In this document: positions 11,052 through 21,479 of the stretch, in pieces
Position numbering within the stretch: position 1 is the first letter of the stretch
Layout of the letters: every line of letters starts with the position of its first letter
Assembly: GCA_029959085.1 (NCBI GenBank)
Contig: JARWIR010000003.1
Coordinates: forward strand, 28,349,505-28,413,504
Direction: 5' to 3'
Source: Nemophila menziesii
Taxonomy: Eukaryota > Streptophyta > Magnoliopsida > Boraginales > Hydrophyllaceae
DNA: 64,000 nt
The notes under the pieces: model-generated
The model's input: only the letters and a program-made list of their open reading frames with translations
The model's database searches: none
What the model was told of the DNA's origin: nothing
Program-made: the position numbers and the translations under genes

Positions 11052-11816
11052 TTATTTGTTCGAAGCTTCACCACCTGGGCTAGCGAGAGCCAGGCCCAAT
11101 GCAGCGGCTTCTTTAGGTGTTTTGTGTTGCGGAGTAGCTGGGCCTGCATCAAAGGATTTAAAGTTTCTGTTTATTGCAATTAGGCCCCTGCTTCCCTGGA
11201 CACCATCTGTAATATCGATTTCCACTAACTTGCTCATATCACACTCAGCTACTGATCCCTTACTTCCGCCACCCTTGTCCGAGTTCACAGCAGCCCCGCG
11301 AGCTTCTCCCTTATTTCCGCCACCATCATCCCCTGTACCAGCCACCATAATCTTCATCCCAGGAGCTGTATCATTCGACTTTGGCCTCTTTTTCCCATTC
11401 TTTTTCGCGCCTAAATTTCCAGCCCCTTGTAGCACTTCTGTATCGACATTGCAGATTTCCACCGAGTCTTCTAGATATTGTCTAAGCTCAAAATTTGGAG
11501 TTGATACAATAACATGCCCTTTAATGCCCCTAGATTTCTTATTATTCAAATTTGGCCCTGTAACATTTTTTCCTTTATTCGAAAAATCCTTTGAACCTGA
11601 TGTTTGGCCTCTACTTATCACATTATGAGTTTCAGGCCTCATATCATTTTCATTTTCTTCCATTCGCAGTACCTCAAACCGTGTTCCCAAGCTATTATTT
11701 GCACGGAACTTATTTGTACCGACTGAATTATTCCTTCCATTACCCCTATTTCCGCGTCTTACGGTCATCCACTCCCCGTATTGTAATAGGCACCTCATTA
11801 ATTTCCTCAGAAACAA
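11052..11816 (-). pseudogene. LINE ORF1 (gag-like), C-terminal part
   Basis: This 254-residue frame ends 218 bp before ORF2, the expected order in plant LINEs. It contains QYGEWMTVRRGNRG near the start, similar to the short Tyr-Gly-x-Trp-Met segment that follows the zinc knuckle in plant LINE ORF1 proteins, then a long hydrophilic tail rich in Gly, Asn and Lys. The upstream part is in another frame (KEVVSEEINEVP at about 11845-11810), so a frameshift lies near 11800. The DUF4283 domain and zinc knuckle are not visible, so ORF1 is 5'-truncated or rearranged. Confidence 0.7.
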
Positions 11817-11875
11817 CCTCTTTTCCTTTATCGTTTCTCCTCTCTTGCTTTAAAGTTTTATAAACAGCAAATTCT

Positions 11876-12214
11876 ATTTTTAGGCCATTGTACTTATAAC
11901 TTAAAAATATTTTTAAGCTAAATATTTCAAAAATCATATTTTAGGTTAACCGTATTCAAAACGCCAATTTTTAGACCATTTTACTATTTTTATGAGATAT
12001 TTCATTGATTTTAAGGACAACTTAGGCCTTTCAATTGAACTATATGTTTATTTGGCCGCATAAAAAACTAGAAACTCTATTTAAAGTGTCCAAATTTTCC
12101 TTAAAATCTATAAAATATCTCAAGAAATTAGTGAAATGGCCTAAAATGAACGTTTTGAATACGTTTCGCCTAAACATGTGACTTATGAAATGTTTGACCT
12201 AAAAATGGGATTTT
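11876..12214. mobile_element. Long inverted-repeat (MITE-like) element
   Basis: The two halves are imperfect reverse complements. The left half has TTTTTAGGCCATTGTACTTA and, further in, GTATTCAAAACG followed by AGACCATTTTAC. The right half, reversed, gives TTTTTAGGTC with CATTTCATAAG and the same GTATTCAAAACG then AGGCCATTTCAC. No protein is encoded. It abuts the 5' end of the LINE. No clear target duplication was found, so the superfamily is unassigned. Confidence 0.6.
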
Positions 12215-13112
12215 CTCTTTTATAAATTCTCACTACCTATTATATTTTTTTTAAACTACTATATATAGTAAATTATATATAATAAATTAAAAACACTAAA
12301 AAAGTATCCCCTCTCTTTCCACCTTAAACCTAACCACACACAACTTTTTTTTTGTTTTTCTCTTCAAAGACTCACTGCAGTATCAGATACCATCACCTTC
12401 TTCTTAAACTTTATCACCTCCCGACTCCACGGATCTAATTAGACCATTAAGCAACATATCCATTCTCCTTCGCCACAGCTGACCTTCAGGCGTGCTCCTT
12501 CGAGTTTGGAGATCGGAGCTTTAATCGAGACCCCTATTAAAAAGGTCGGCATTCTGGTTCCATTTGATGCACGAGCTTCAACAATGGCCATGGAAGACGA
12601 GCTCTAGTGAAAATTTCATTAAAAAGCTCAATTTTTTCTAGTTCATCATTAAAGAGTTTGAGAGCTCTATGTATTTCTTCTTCATTTTCATGCTATGGTA
12701 AAAGTGGAGTTTATCGGACCAAAATAGAGAAGTAAAATCATTTCACAATTCATTTGAGTCAGCTCGTGAGAAGAAGAAGCCTGTTCGTGCACTAATCGAT
12801 GGTGGTTCCACTAGCGAGGAGAAGATCTTCAGCGATTCGATGTTGCTCCGGCATATTAAAATAGAAGCATAACATTTGTTGTTATGTTTTACTTATCTTT
12901 TTCTTTTACTTTGTTTATACTCACAGCATAACAATGGTTAGCAACAATTTAGTAAACAATTTTTTTTGTAAATATTTTATTATTGAAAACAATTTAGTAT
13001 TTTTTTCTGTAAACAATTTAGTATTGTACATTATGTGTAGTTGAAATAATCTGTCCTAACAATAGACTTGAATTTTTATGCATTTTTTGTCCTACTAAGT
13101 GTTTTTCAAAAA
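12215..13112. other. No gene recognised
   Basis: The first part (about 12300-12860) has a higher GC content and looks like degenerate coding or captured sequence, but no frame longer than about 50 codons and no known domain is visible. From about 12870 the sequence is AT-rich. Confidence 0.4.
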
Positions 13113-13410
13113 ATACTCAGTGGTTTTTAATAATTATACTCAGTGAACTTACTTCGATACTCAGTGAAAAATCGTACTCAGTTTCCCGGATACTCAGTAA
13201 TTTATCGCAATACTCAGTGACTTTATTGGACTACTCAGTAAAACATCTGAGCATTCAGTAAAATAACGTAGCACTCAGTAAAATAATGGAGCACTCAGTA
13301 AAATCTCTGAGCACTCAATAAAATCTATGGCGGTGCCGATGGTGGTCAGTTGGTGGTGGTCGGAGTTGGAAAGTATCAATACTCAGTGAGTTGATACTCA
13401 TTGACTCATT
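13113..13410 (+). repeat. Degenerate minisatellite with ACTCAGTAAA core
   Basis: At least eleven copies of ACTCAGT (variants ATTCAGT and ACTCAAT) recur with about 18-24 bp spacing, most clearly from 13114 to 13325, and two more follow to 13410. The downstream units are most alike (GAGCACTCAGTAAAAT...), which suggests recent expansion at that end. Confidence 0.75.
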
Positions 13411-14289
13411 AATTTGATGATCCATACATAATGCCACTTGTTTTTTGTCTTTATATGGATTTTGCTTTATTTAAGAGTATTTTAGTATTTGGGCACCCAA
13501 AAGATTGGGTGGTGGCCTCTTTGAAGAAAAAGTCACTCACATGTTCTCTATAGGCCACTAAGTTTGTCTATTAGACCCCATAAGTAAATCACCCTAATTT
13601 AAAGGGAGCGTTTTCCACCATTTATAGATTCGCAGTTAGAAAAGATTTCTTTATTTATGACAATATTAAAACTAGATTCCTTATGAATCATTGTAGAACT
13701 TTTTATTTAGAGTTATTTTGACTCGTGTAAGATTCGATCTGAAACTTTTTAGTTACCGCACAAGTACTCTAACCACTAGATTAACTATCGTTGTTATGAA
13801 TGAATAGTTTTTAAACTTTAAGTTTGAATTATGCATTGTTAAGATTTTAAAACTAAAATAATTTAGTATGTATGAGTCACAGTTTTATTCTTTTTTCGTC
13901 ACATACCCACTTTGACATGAGTATCTATTCTAACAAGCAAAATAATTTTAGATTGGTGAATACAACTTTAAACATAGGTTAAACTGTGTTTTTGCTCATA
14001 TTTGTTTCCAGCTTTTTATATAATGTTTGTTTAATGGCTATGGTTTTTACTTTGAGATTATATCTTTATGATTTTTTAAAAGGCTTGAGTCATCGTTTTA
14101 CAAGAGTTAGTTAGTAGTTTAGTTTTGAGTTCTCAAGCCAAATCCCAGTCTCCTTATGATTTTCAATAATGTCAATCATCGTAGGTTCCTGTTTATTGGT
14201 AAACAAAGTGTCACAACAAAAGGAAATAATACGTATAAGTTGACAATCTTGTAGTGTTGTTTCATAAGCTCCCTCTCTGGTATGAGCTT
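13411..14289. other. No gene recognised
   Basis: This is AT-rich sequence without a usable open frame. Around 13720-13790 a segment (TTTTGACTCGTGTAAGATTCG and CTCTAACCACTAGATTAACT) resembles part of the TMK-gene intron near 28770 and is probably a dispersed repeat. Confidence 0.4.
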
Positions 14290-14700
14290 GTATTTGTGTT
14301 ATCTAGTCATCCCCAAATTGTTCTCTCATTGTCTTTCCAGTTGTCTCGATGAGCATTTTTATGTCCATGTTGTCATTTTCGTGAACCACACGTATATTTT
14401 CTTTCCAAACATTCCAAATCATGATGACACATAAGCCCTGATAATGTTAGTCGACCACCCTCCTTGCTAGTAAGCTTTGACAACATTACATATTCATGCT
14501 CCTTGAGATTTTTCCATAATGTGTATTCAAAGAGCGAATCTCGCCCAAATCTGTAAGCTAATTGGACAACAAAGAATAAGATGGACTACTGCATGGCACC
14601 AATAACACCCATTATTGAGCCGCCGGTAACGCATTGTTGTATGCTTTGACTTTCTAAGAATACCTGACCATAGGAGCAAATTCTGTAGTGCGAATGTGTT
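14290..14700 (-). pseudogene. Decayed LINE fragment (zf-RVT region)
   Basis: Read on the minus strand, about 14670-14540 gives RRLNNGCYWCHAVVHL followed by CCPISLQIWARF. This matches the zf-RVT pattern of Cys-x2-Cys, then His-Leu, then Cys-Pro and Ile-Trp found after the reverse transcriptase in plant LINEs. Stops and frameshifts flank it. Confidence 0.65.
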
Positions 14701-14856
14701 CAAAAAAACATTTTAGTGAAAAAACATTTTAGTGACCTAGATAGTATATGTTTAGCCCATCCCAAACTAGAAATTAACAAATAAATAAATAAAATTATGA
14801 CGATAATATGAACCAATTGATTTTTCTAATTTATAGTCCTCCCTAGATAAATTCAT

Positions 14857-16290
14857 GAGGAAATTATAAAAAAGGTCTCAAAAGTTGAAGACTTTGTATT
14901 ATAAGTCCTAGTTGACAAAAATTATTTTTGAAGTCCCAATTTTAATTATCTCGATGAATTTTTTACCTATTTACCCCTGTTCTTACTGGGTACAGACACA
15001 ACCCGAATATTATCGTGATCTGAATTATAACGTGATGGGTACGGATCCAACACGTTTTTTAGTTTTCTTAATTATTATCTTATTTTTTGTCAAGTTGCAA
15101 TAATTATATGGCCTGGACCCATATAGAACAAAAAACTAATGGGTCTGTACCCATTAAGAACAAAGAATCACATTTTTTACTCATGCCAGTTGTACCCATT
15201 TACAACAAAAAAAATACACAAACATTAATTTATAACCCAATCTTTTTTCAGCCAATATATTTACATGGGCTGTACCCATATTGAAAAAAACAATTAACAA
15301 AATAGACCTTCCTTTTAAAACCACAATGGCCCAGCCCCATTACCTAACAACACACTAGATGGGGCTGGACCCAATACAACTACAAATAATGCTACACCAA
15401 TAACCTAATGGGCCTGGCCCCAGCAGAAAAATAGCATTCATTGGGGCTGGCCCCATTACACGTAACAATAAAAAAAAATCCAAACCGCAAGCAATTGGAT
15501 CGATCTTCGTGGTGGTGGCTGTTGTTGACTGCAGCGTTTCATCCTGGTGGTGGGGCAGTGGTGGGGTCATTAGCACATATGAGATGAAGAAGAGGGAGAA
15601 CGAGATCGAGATGAGTGGTGGTTGTTGTCGACTGCAGTGGAGGGAAGGGGCGGCGCAGATCGAGATCGAGATGACCCTGTCATGTTCTTGGTGATGAACG
15701 GCGCTGCTGGAGACAGCAGCAGGGTGGAGGCGAGGTCGCACGTGCAGTAGCAGGCTGGATCGGTGGTGGGAAACTCGCGTGCAGATCTGCAACTTGGCTG
15801 TCTTCTGCAACTCGAGGTGGGGGAGATATTGGTGTGTAGCGTCGATGGTGGGAAGGTCGCGTCCAGAATGATGGGGATGACGGGGAGGGTCGCGGTGGTT
15901 TGTGGTGGTGAGTGGTGGCGTGGTCAGTGGTGCAGTAGCTGGGAAGGGGAAGGGGAAGGTGAAGGTCAGTGAGTGGTTTGGTGGGGGGTGGGGGCTTGGT
16001 GGTGATGAAGGTGGAGGGGGTGGGGGTGGGTTTCAGACGGCGGCAGAGGAGAGACAGAGGGGGTTGGGGGGTCGGTTTGAGAGAGAGAGAAGAGATGGAG
16101 GGATGGGATATTTTTCAGAAGCTTTAATGGAGTTTTGGTTTTGGTTTGGGAGAGTTGACTGTACGTGTATGGGGAGGGGAGGGCATTTTTGGGTTTTTGC
16201 TTCATTTAGTTGGCTTTCAACTAGCCTAACTATCCCAGGATTTAAAACACAAAGTTAACCCTCCTTTGGGCCTTATATAATTAATTCCCC
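14857..16290 (+). mobile_element. Mutator-like non-autonomous element, copy A
   Basis: The element begins GAGGAAATTATAA and ends TTAATTCCCC, forming imperfect terminal inverted repeats, and is flanked by a perfect 9-bp duplication TAAATTCAT (14848-14856 and 16291-16299). A 9-bp duplication with G...C ends is typical of Mutator-like elements. The first half holds about ten near-palindromes related to TGGGKCYGKACCCA (for example 15137-15152, 15264-15278, 15359-15374, 15451-15467). The second half (about 15500-16100) is G-rich on the plus strand, with GTGGTGG and CTGCAG clusters. No transposase frame is present. Confidence 0.85.
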
Positions 16291-16299
16291 TAAATTCAT

Positions 16300-16954
16300 G
16301 GATCCTCCCTTACTAACCACGAGTTATTTCTTGAAAACTTCAAATATCTTACCTTAAGACAAAATTTATAAATATATTTCCTTGATTTGCGCTTCTAACT
16401 CATAAAAAACTCAACATCCTGAGCGATAATAATATTATTTTGGATATATCTCCCTTAAAAAAATGTCGATTGAGTTGGATTATTAACATCATTCAGGTTA
16501 GTCTCGGAGTCAGACTTTTTGCGAGAATCTTATAACAAAAGTCAGCCTAAGTAATAGATTTGAAGTTGACGACGACGATAGTTACCTTGAAATCCCCTTT
16601 TGGGACCAAGTTAATAACGCATCGTTGTTCCCTTTTGGGATCTGAGTTTATAAGGGACAGTTGTCCCTTTGTAGGGCTTAATTGTTAAGGAAAAAAACAA
16701 CATCCCAAAAATATTCTTCATCAAATATCATATAATGACAATAAAAATTGTGAAAGAGGATGGAGAATAAGATTTTAATCATAAAATTTTCTGCATAAAC
16801 AGTTGACGCACATACAACTCAGTTCTCATATCCAAACGAAGAGATAAACTTAACTAGGCTATGCGCTTAACATCTCCTCATTAAGAACCAACACAAATAG
16901 GTTCTTTAACCTTTCAATCAGAGAAATACAAAAACAAAAAATCGGTTACTCTTC
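16300..16954. other. Intergenic, 3' flank of the FKBP15-like gene
   Basis: No gene is visible. A short pair of related phrases with CCTTTTGGGA near 16596-16640 is the only local repeat noticed. The part nearest 16955 should include the 3' UTR of the immunophilin gene. Confidence 0.4.
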
Positions 16955-18287
16955 TTACAATTCACTTTCATCTGGTGGTCCTCCCTTTCCATTCACAGCA
17001 ACTAGCTCCGTGTCAAAAATAAGTGTCGCACCCCCTGAAAATATGAAATCCTCAAGAATTAACATAATGTTTTTGCTAATAAATCAATCTCAAAAAGCCT
17101 AACAAGTATATTATTACCTGGGATTTTAGGAGGAGAACCAGTATCTCCATAACCAAGTTTAGAAGGTATTTTCAATTTTCTCTTCTCCCCAACACAAATT
17201 CCCAACAATCCTTGGTCCCATCCTGTAAAAAAACAGTCCCATTTGAGGTTTCTAAAACCTTATTTTCTAAACATTCGTCTAGTCTATTGAATCACTTGTT
17301 TTGCTATGCAAATCTTAAGATATAAGAAATTAACGAACCTTTGATCACTTGACCACTACCAAGCTCAAATTCAATAGGGTCACCTCTCTCATAGCTCGAA
17401 TCAAATACAGTTCCATCAGTAAGACTTCCCTGTCAATAGCAAAAAACAAATCCTAAACCATTCTTTCTACCTTGTCAAAAAGAATCAAATAATAGTTGGA
17501 AAGGGATAAGAAAGTACCCGATAGTGAACTTTGATTCTGTCTCCTTTATGAGCTTGAAATTCACATGATTGTGGCTTGTACTGATAAGAAGCAGATTTAA
17601 AACTAATTTAGTAGGAAAAAAACAGAACAGAGAAAAATATGTAAGACAGTAACAATTAACAAAGACCACGCACAATGTATTAAAATCATACATTCACTAC
17701 CTATAGAGTTAGTTTTCGCTCTCCTATAGCTATATACTCCATATTTATACACATGGGAATCAAATGGAAAATAGCTTAGTATGCATCTTGTCAAAGCAAA
17801 CTATAAGAATGTAACAGCTTTACATTTCTTGTGCATCGAACAGATTAATATTTATGTATGTAAATAATAACTCAATTCATCAAATTTTGAAGCAAAATAT
17901 CCAGTTCAACTGTATGATCTTACTAACACTTAAAATACCATCAACAGCAAAGTAAGCTATAATATTAGCGAGAATCTGATAAGAAAATGTGAATCATAAA
18001 TCCTAGATAGGTAGATAACACATATTCAAGATATAATCCATTAATTCTAGAAATTTATGTAAATGTATGGTAGAATAATTCACCTTCACACCGATCTGCA
18101 ACTCCGTAACATCCTTAGATTTAGCCGCAACTAAAAAACCAAAACAAAAAATTAAAGTAATGATAAATCATTTTATAGTAATAATGAGATCTAGAGAAGG
18201 TTAAATTATAATGATATAATTACCTAATAGAACAAAAGCCAGTATTGAAACTACTAAAATAACGTATGAGACCATGCTGATTTTCAT
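16955..18287 (-). CDS. Secretory-pathway FKBP15-like peptidyl-prolyl isomerase, 6 exons
   Basis: Exons, high to low: 18287-18224, 18130-18084, 17580-17518, 17429-17339, 17222-17118, 17034-16955. All introns are GT-AG, and the joined frame is 450 nt (149 residues), close to Arabidopsis FKBP15-1 and 15-2. Residues 1-21 form a hydrophobic signal peptide ([16 protein letters not shown]). The single FKBP domain (about 50-140) keeps the isomerase residues: [35 protein letters not shown]. Two cysteines (QSCEF and GICVGE) match the disulfide-type pair of ER FKBPs. The protein should act in the ER lumen or along the secretory pathway, assisting proline isomerisation during folding. It ends in DESEL, which differs from the KDEL/NDEL-type retention signals of related proteins. 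A second Met at residue 5 is an alternative start that would still leave the hydrophobic core. Confidence 0.92.
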
Positions 18288-18569
18288 TTTTGGGTTAGGA
18301 GAATTGGAGGATTATTCAGCTGAATTTATGAGTGCACATGATGTTGTGTATGAAAGCCACGATAGAGCTTCCACGCAATGAAACGCTGTTCAGCCAATTA
18401 TAACGTGCCATGTCATCATGTATTTTCCCCCTTCCACGTTGGATAGTAAATTAGTACTAATGTTTTTTGCATAGGAATTTTAATATTTTTTTAAGTTTGA
18501 ATTTTATATTCTCTTTTTGTTGGAAAAACACCACTTTCTCTTAAAAGGTGAAAAACACCCATAAATATG

Positions 18570-19660
18570 TTTTTTTTGTTCGAAAGAAGCATAAATTAAA
18601 AACTTCAAGAAATATTACAACTTAACCTATCCCAAGAGTGTTAAAATCACTTATCAAAAGAGCAGCAAGTTAAGTTTGGGAGGAGGAAAACAAGTCCAAA
18701 GGCTAAACAAGGAGATTTAATCTCCTGTTTAGCAACCCAATCTGTGCACATATTTTTAGATCTCCTAACATAGGAGATTTTAATATTACAACACAACTTA
18801 AGTCTCAAAATACAATTTACTAATCCTCTAATATTACAAAAAGTCTTCTCTAATTTGTAAGTTTGTTGAACGAGGACTTGACAATCATTCTCCACTTCTG
18901 CTTTGCCTGTTGGAAATTTAGAAGCCATGTCACAAGCTTGTAAGAGTCCTCTAGCCTCTGCCTCAAGTGAAGAATAAGCAAAAAAAAATTTGAACAACCA
19001 TCAATAAGTTTTCCTTTTGAGTCCCTAGCAAGACAAGCAAAGGAAGCTTGGTTAGTTTTAGGATCAAATGAAGCATCACATTTCACTTTAAAGCATCATG
19101 TTAATGGTGGTAACCATTTCCACACATTGCCATCTCTAAAGGTTTGCACCTGAGTTGCATAAGATTGTAAATTATTTCCTTGTAAGAGCAAAACATCATC
19201 CCTCACAATAAGATTATTATCCATTTTAGCCTCAGAGTTAATCCTTTTGGATAATTTAAAGTCATCATAGGCTTTTAAAGCATCAGCTAAAGCTTTCATT
19301 GGGTTTGGAACATTCTCACGAAAAATAGTCTAATTTCTTCCTTTCCAAATAAACCAAACAATGTAAAAAGCTAATTCACCAAGTCCATTCTTGCTAAACT
19401 CAGTTTCAGAAATGCTTAACCTTATAAAGTTAATCCATTTCTTGAAATTAAAAGATGGTTCAGTTAAAGAGCAGAAATTCAAAGGGCTAGCCAACCAAAC
19501 TGCCCTAGCCCAAGAACAATGAAAGATAAGATGATCAACATTCTCAGTTTCAATACCACAAATTGTACAAAGGTCACATGTACATGATTTCCTTGTTTTC
19601 CTATTTGCATTTGATATCATTGAAAAGGTTTTCTCGTTATAATTTATCAAATGTTTGGTT
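18570..19660 (-). pseudogene. Decayed LINE 3' part (zf-RVT and RNase H)
   Basis: At 19650-19330 a frame contains CDLCTICGIETENVDHLIFH followed by CSWARAVW, the zf-RVT pattern. At 19086-18647 two overlapping frames carry an RVT_3-type RNase H: MKCDASFDPKTNQASFACLA, then EAEARGLLQACDMA after a frameshift near 18985, then VENDCQVLVQ and RRSKNMCTDWVAK. The reverse transcriptase proper is absent, so the copy is 5'-truncated as well as mutated. The 3' end is put near 18570-18600. Confidence 0.8.
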
Positions 19661-20260
19661 TTAATTTAAAATAGTGGAATTCCTTCTATTTTTATCAAGA
19701 AATGTCTTATTAAGAATGATCGGATTTATCAAAGATCAGATGTTGGCAATCAAAAAATTCAACTACTCTTTTTCTTGGTTTTAGTGTTTCTCACACGTTC
19801 GTGCTAACTATAAATTTTTACGTACAAGAGTTTTTGTTACAAACGAACACCAATTAATTTCAAACGATGAAAACTCAGAGATTTTTTTGTTACAAAAGTA
19901 GAAATTTGTAGTTGGTTGGAAGAAAATCTAGTTATTTTTAAGTGAATGAATAATCAATAGGTCAAGTGTATATCTTATATAATGAAGCATAAATTTTGAA
20001 ACAATTATTTTGGTATCGTCCACCCAAGAACTTTTGAATTTGGTGAGACGGAAGATGAAATAAGGGTTTGTGCGTTATCATTGTTCAGTCAATTGACTTG
20101 ATCTTATGAAAGGGGGTGTATCATTCCCTTCGTAATCCTCTTGGTTACCAAGTATATGCAAGTTGGGGTTTCATTTCTTGGATTAATATAATGTTGTGCA
20201 ATAGGTATTGTAACAACCAAACGTACTCCAAAAGATTCCTTTGGAAAGTTTTGATTCTAG
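19661..20260. other. No gene recognised
   Basis: This is unique-looking AT-rich sequence between a LINE remnant and a Stowaway-like MITE. No open frame longer than about 60 codons and no recognisable motif was found. Confidence 0.4.
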
Positions 20261-20523
20261 TACTCTCTTCGTCCATCGTCCATCAATGTTTGTCATACTT
20301 TTTTCTACACAGATTAAGAAAAACAATTAATTTCTTCTATTTTTTTACTAAACTACCCTTAACTAACTAAGTAAATAAATTTAATGATGATAAACTTTTA
20401 AATATTAAATAAGGATAAAATTGGTAGAAAATGTAAAAAAATTCCATGGTATCTTAAATGGACAACCTTTTGTGGACATCTATTTTTAGAAATTGTAGCA
20501 AACATTAATTGACAAAGGAAGTA
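20261..20523. mobile_element. Stowaway-like (Tc1/mariner) MITE
   Basis: The left end TACTCTCTTCGTCC and the reversed right end TACTTCCTTTGTC form inverted repeats of the Stowaway type, whose family consensus starts CTCCCTCCGTCC. TA is found at both outer edges as the expected target duplication. Matching ATGTTTG segments lie just inside each end. The element is 263 bp including the TA and has no coding capacity. Confidence 0.7.
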
Positions 20524-21479
20524 TAATTTGGAATTTTTTTTTGAAGGTTTGTTTCATTTATTGTTGAGATTACTATCCTTAGTGGAATTAGATTTAGACA
20601 TGGTGATTGAAGTTGTGTTGTTCCGTTTTCTTTGATAAGGACGGGCAACAGTGGTTTTGTCTTTATAGTGACACGGTTTAAGAATTGTGCTACTAATTAT
20701 CCAACTGGGGGATGGTTCGTTTAAAAGACTTGTATGGCTGAAAAATTCTAATTATTGGCAGTGTAAATCATGACGGTTATTCCATTGTGTGTATATACTT
20801 ATAAAGAGTTGGTGGTGTATTGTGTAACACTAAATGGTTTATTGAGGAATGGTTGAAAGTAGTGTTGGGTTTGTATGTTAATTGTTCAAATTATAGGAAT
20901 GAAGGGTTGAAGAAAGACGACACAAAATGAAGAAGAGACCGAGCTTTGGGTGTGAGTTGTAGGAGATGGTGTTATTCGACTAAGTGGTTAAAGTAAAATA
21001 TTTATAATGTTGATTTAGGCTATAAAATTACTTGGGTGTGTATGCATTTTCCAGTAGAATGGATAATATGTGTCAGGGTATACAAGATATTTGGATTTGC
21101 TCAGCCTTCGATGTTGGAGGCAAGTGACATGGATGTTTATTTTGTGGAAGGAATATGTTAATATTTGTATTATTAATTATCGTAATTATTCTGTTACTGG
21201 TCGAGTTACCGAGTCAAATAATGCATCTTACTGTACCGTGTTTGTTCATACGCCTACAAAATTTACTAATCGTGTTAATATGTAGAACCAATTCAAGATG
21301 GGAAGGTAATCACATAGAAATTTGGCTTGTTGCTGGACATAGTCGATGTGGTTTTCACAAACTCCATCGTGAATCTCTCACAAAATTAATCAACCTTCTT
21401 CCTTTTTCACGCACTTCAACCACTGTCCTTTACATGATCACTTGTACAAGTGCGCTCCTTAGAGGACAAATCGTCCAGT
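20524..21479. other. No gene recognised
   Basis: Short open frames (for example 21155-21484) show no domain. The sequence is probably old repeat debris, but nothing specific can be named. Confidence 0.35.

Larger units (their letters stand above)
6421..11875 (-). mobile_element. Nearly full-length LINE, opposite orientation to its neighbour
   Basis: On the minus strand the element runs from an ORF1 region (about 11875-11052) through ORF2 (10833-6491) to a 3' UTR and A tract at about 6430-6420. All LINE domains are present in order: endonuclease, reverse transcriptase, zf-RVT and RNase H. The 5' end is uncertain; it is put at the edge of the inverted-repeat element starting near 11876. Two in-frame stops, one frameshift and a small tandem duplication show it is no longer autonomous. 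Confidence 0.85.

Noticed and set aside
11056..11628. 190-codon plus-strand frame
   Set aside because: It is the antisense shadow of the LINE ORF1 tail.
4693..11875. Twin-priming origin for the inverted LINE pair
   Set aside because: Twin priming inverts the 5' part of one element, but here both halves have their own 3' UTR and A tract.
13113..13410. CRISPR-like array
   Set aside because: The repeat core is only about 7-10 bp with degenerate short spacers and the DNA is clearly plant nuclear.
15902..16258. Gly-rich 118-codon frame in copy A and its antisense counterpart
   Set aside because: Both are by-products of the strand-biased G-rich block; no signal peptide or known repeat pattern of real Gly-rich proteins.
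18288..18430. Possible unfolded-protein-response element upstream of the FKBP15-like gene
   Set aside because: CCAAT and ACGTG-like motifs are present but their spacing does not match ERSE or plant UPRE definitions.
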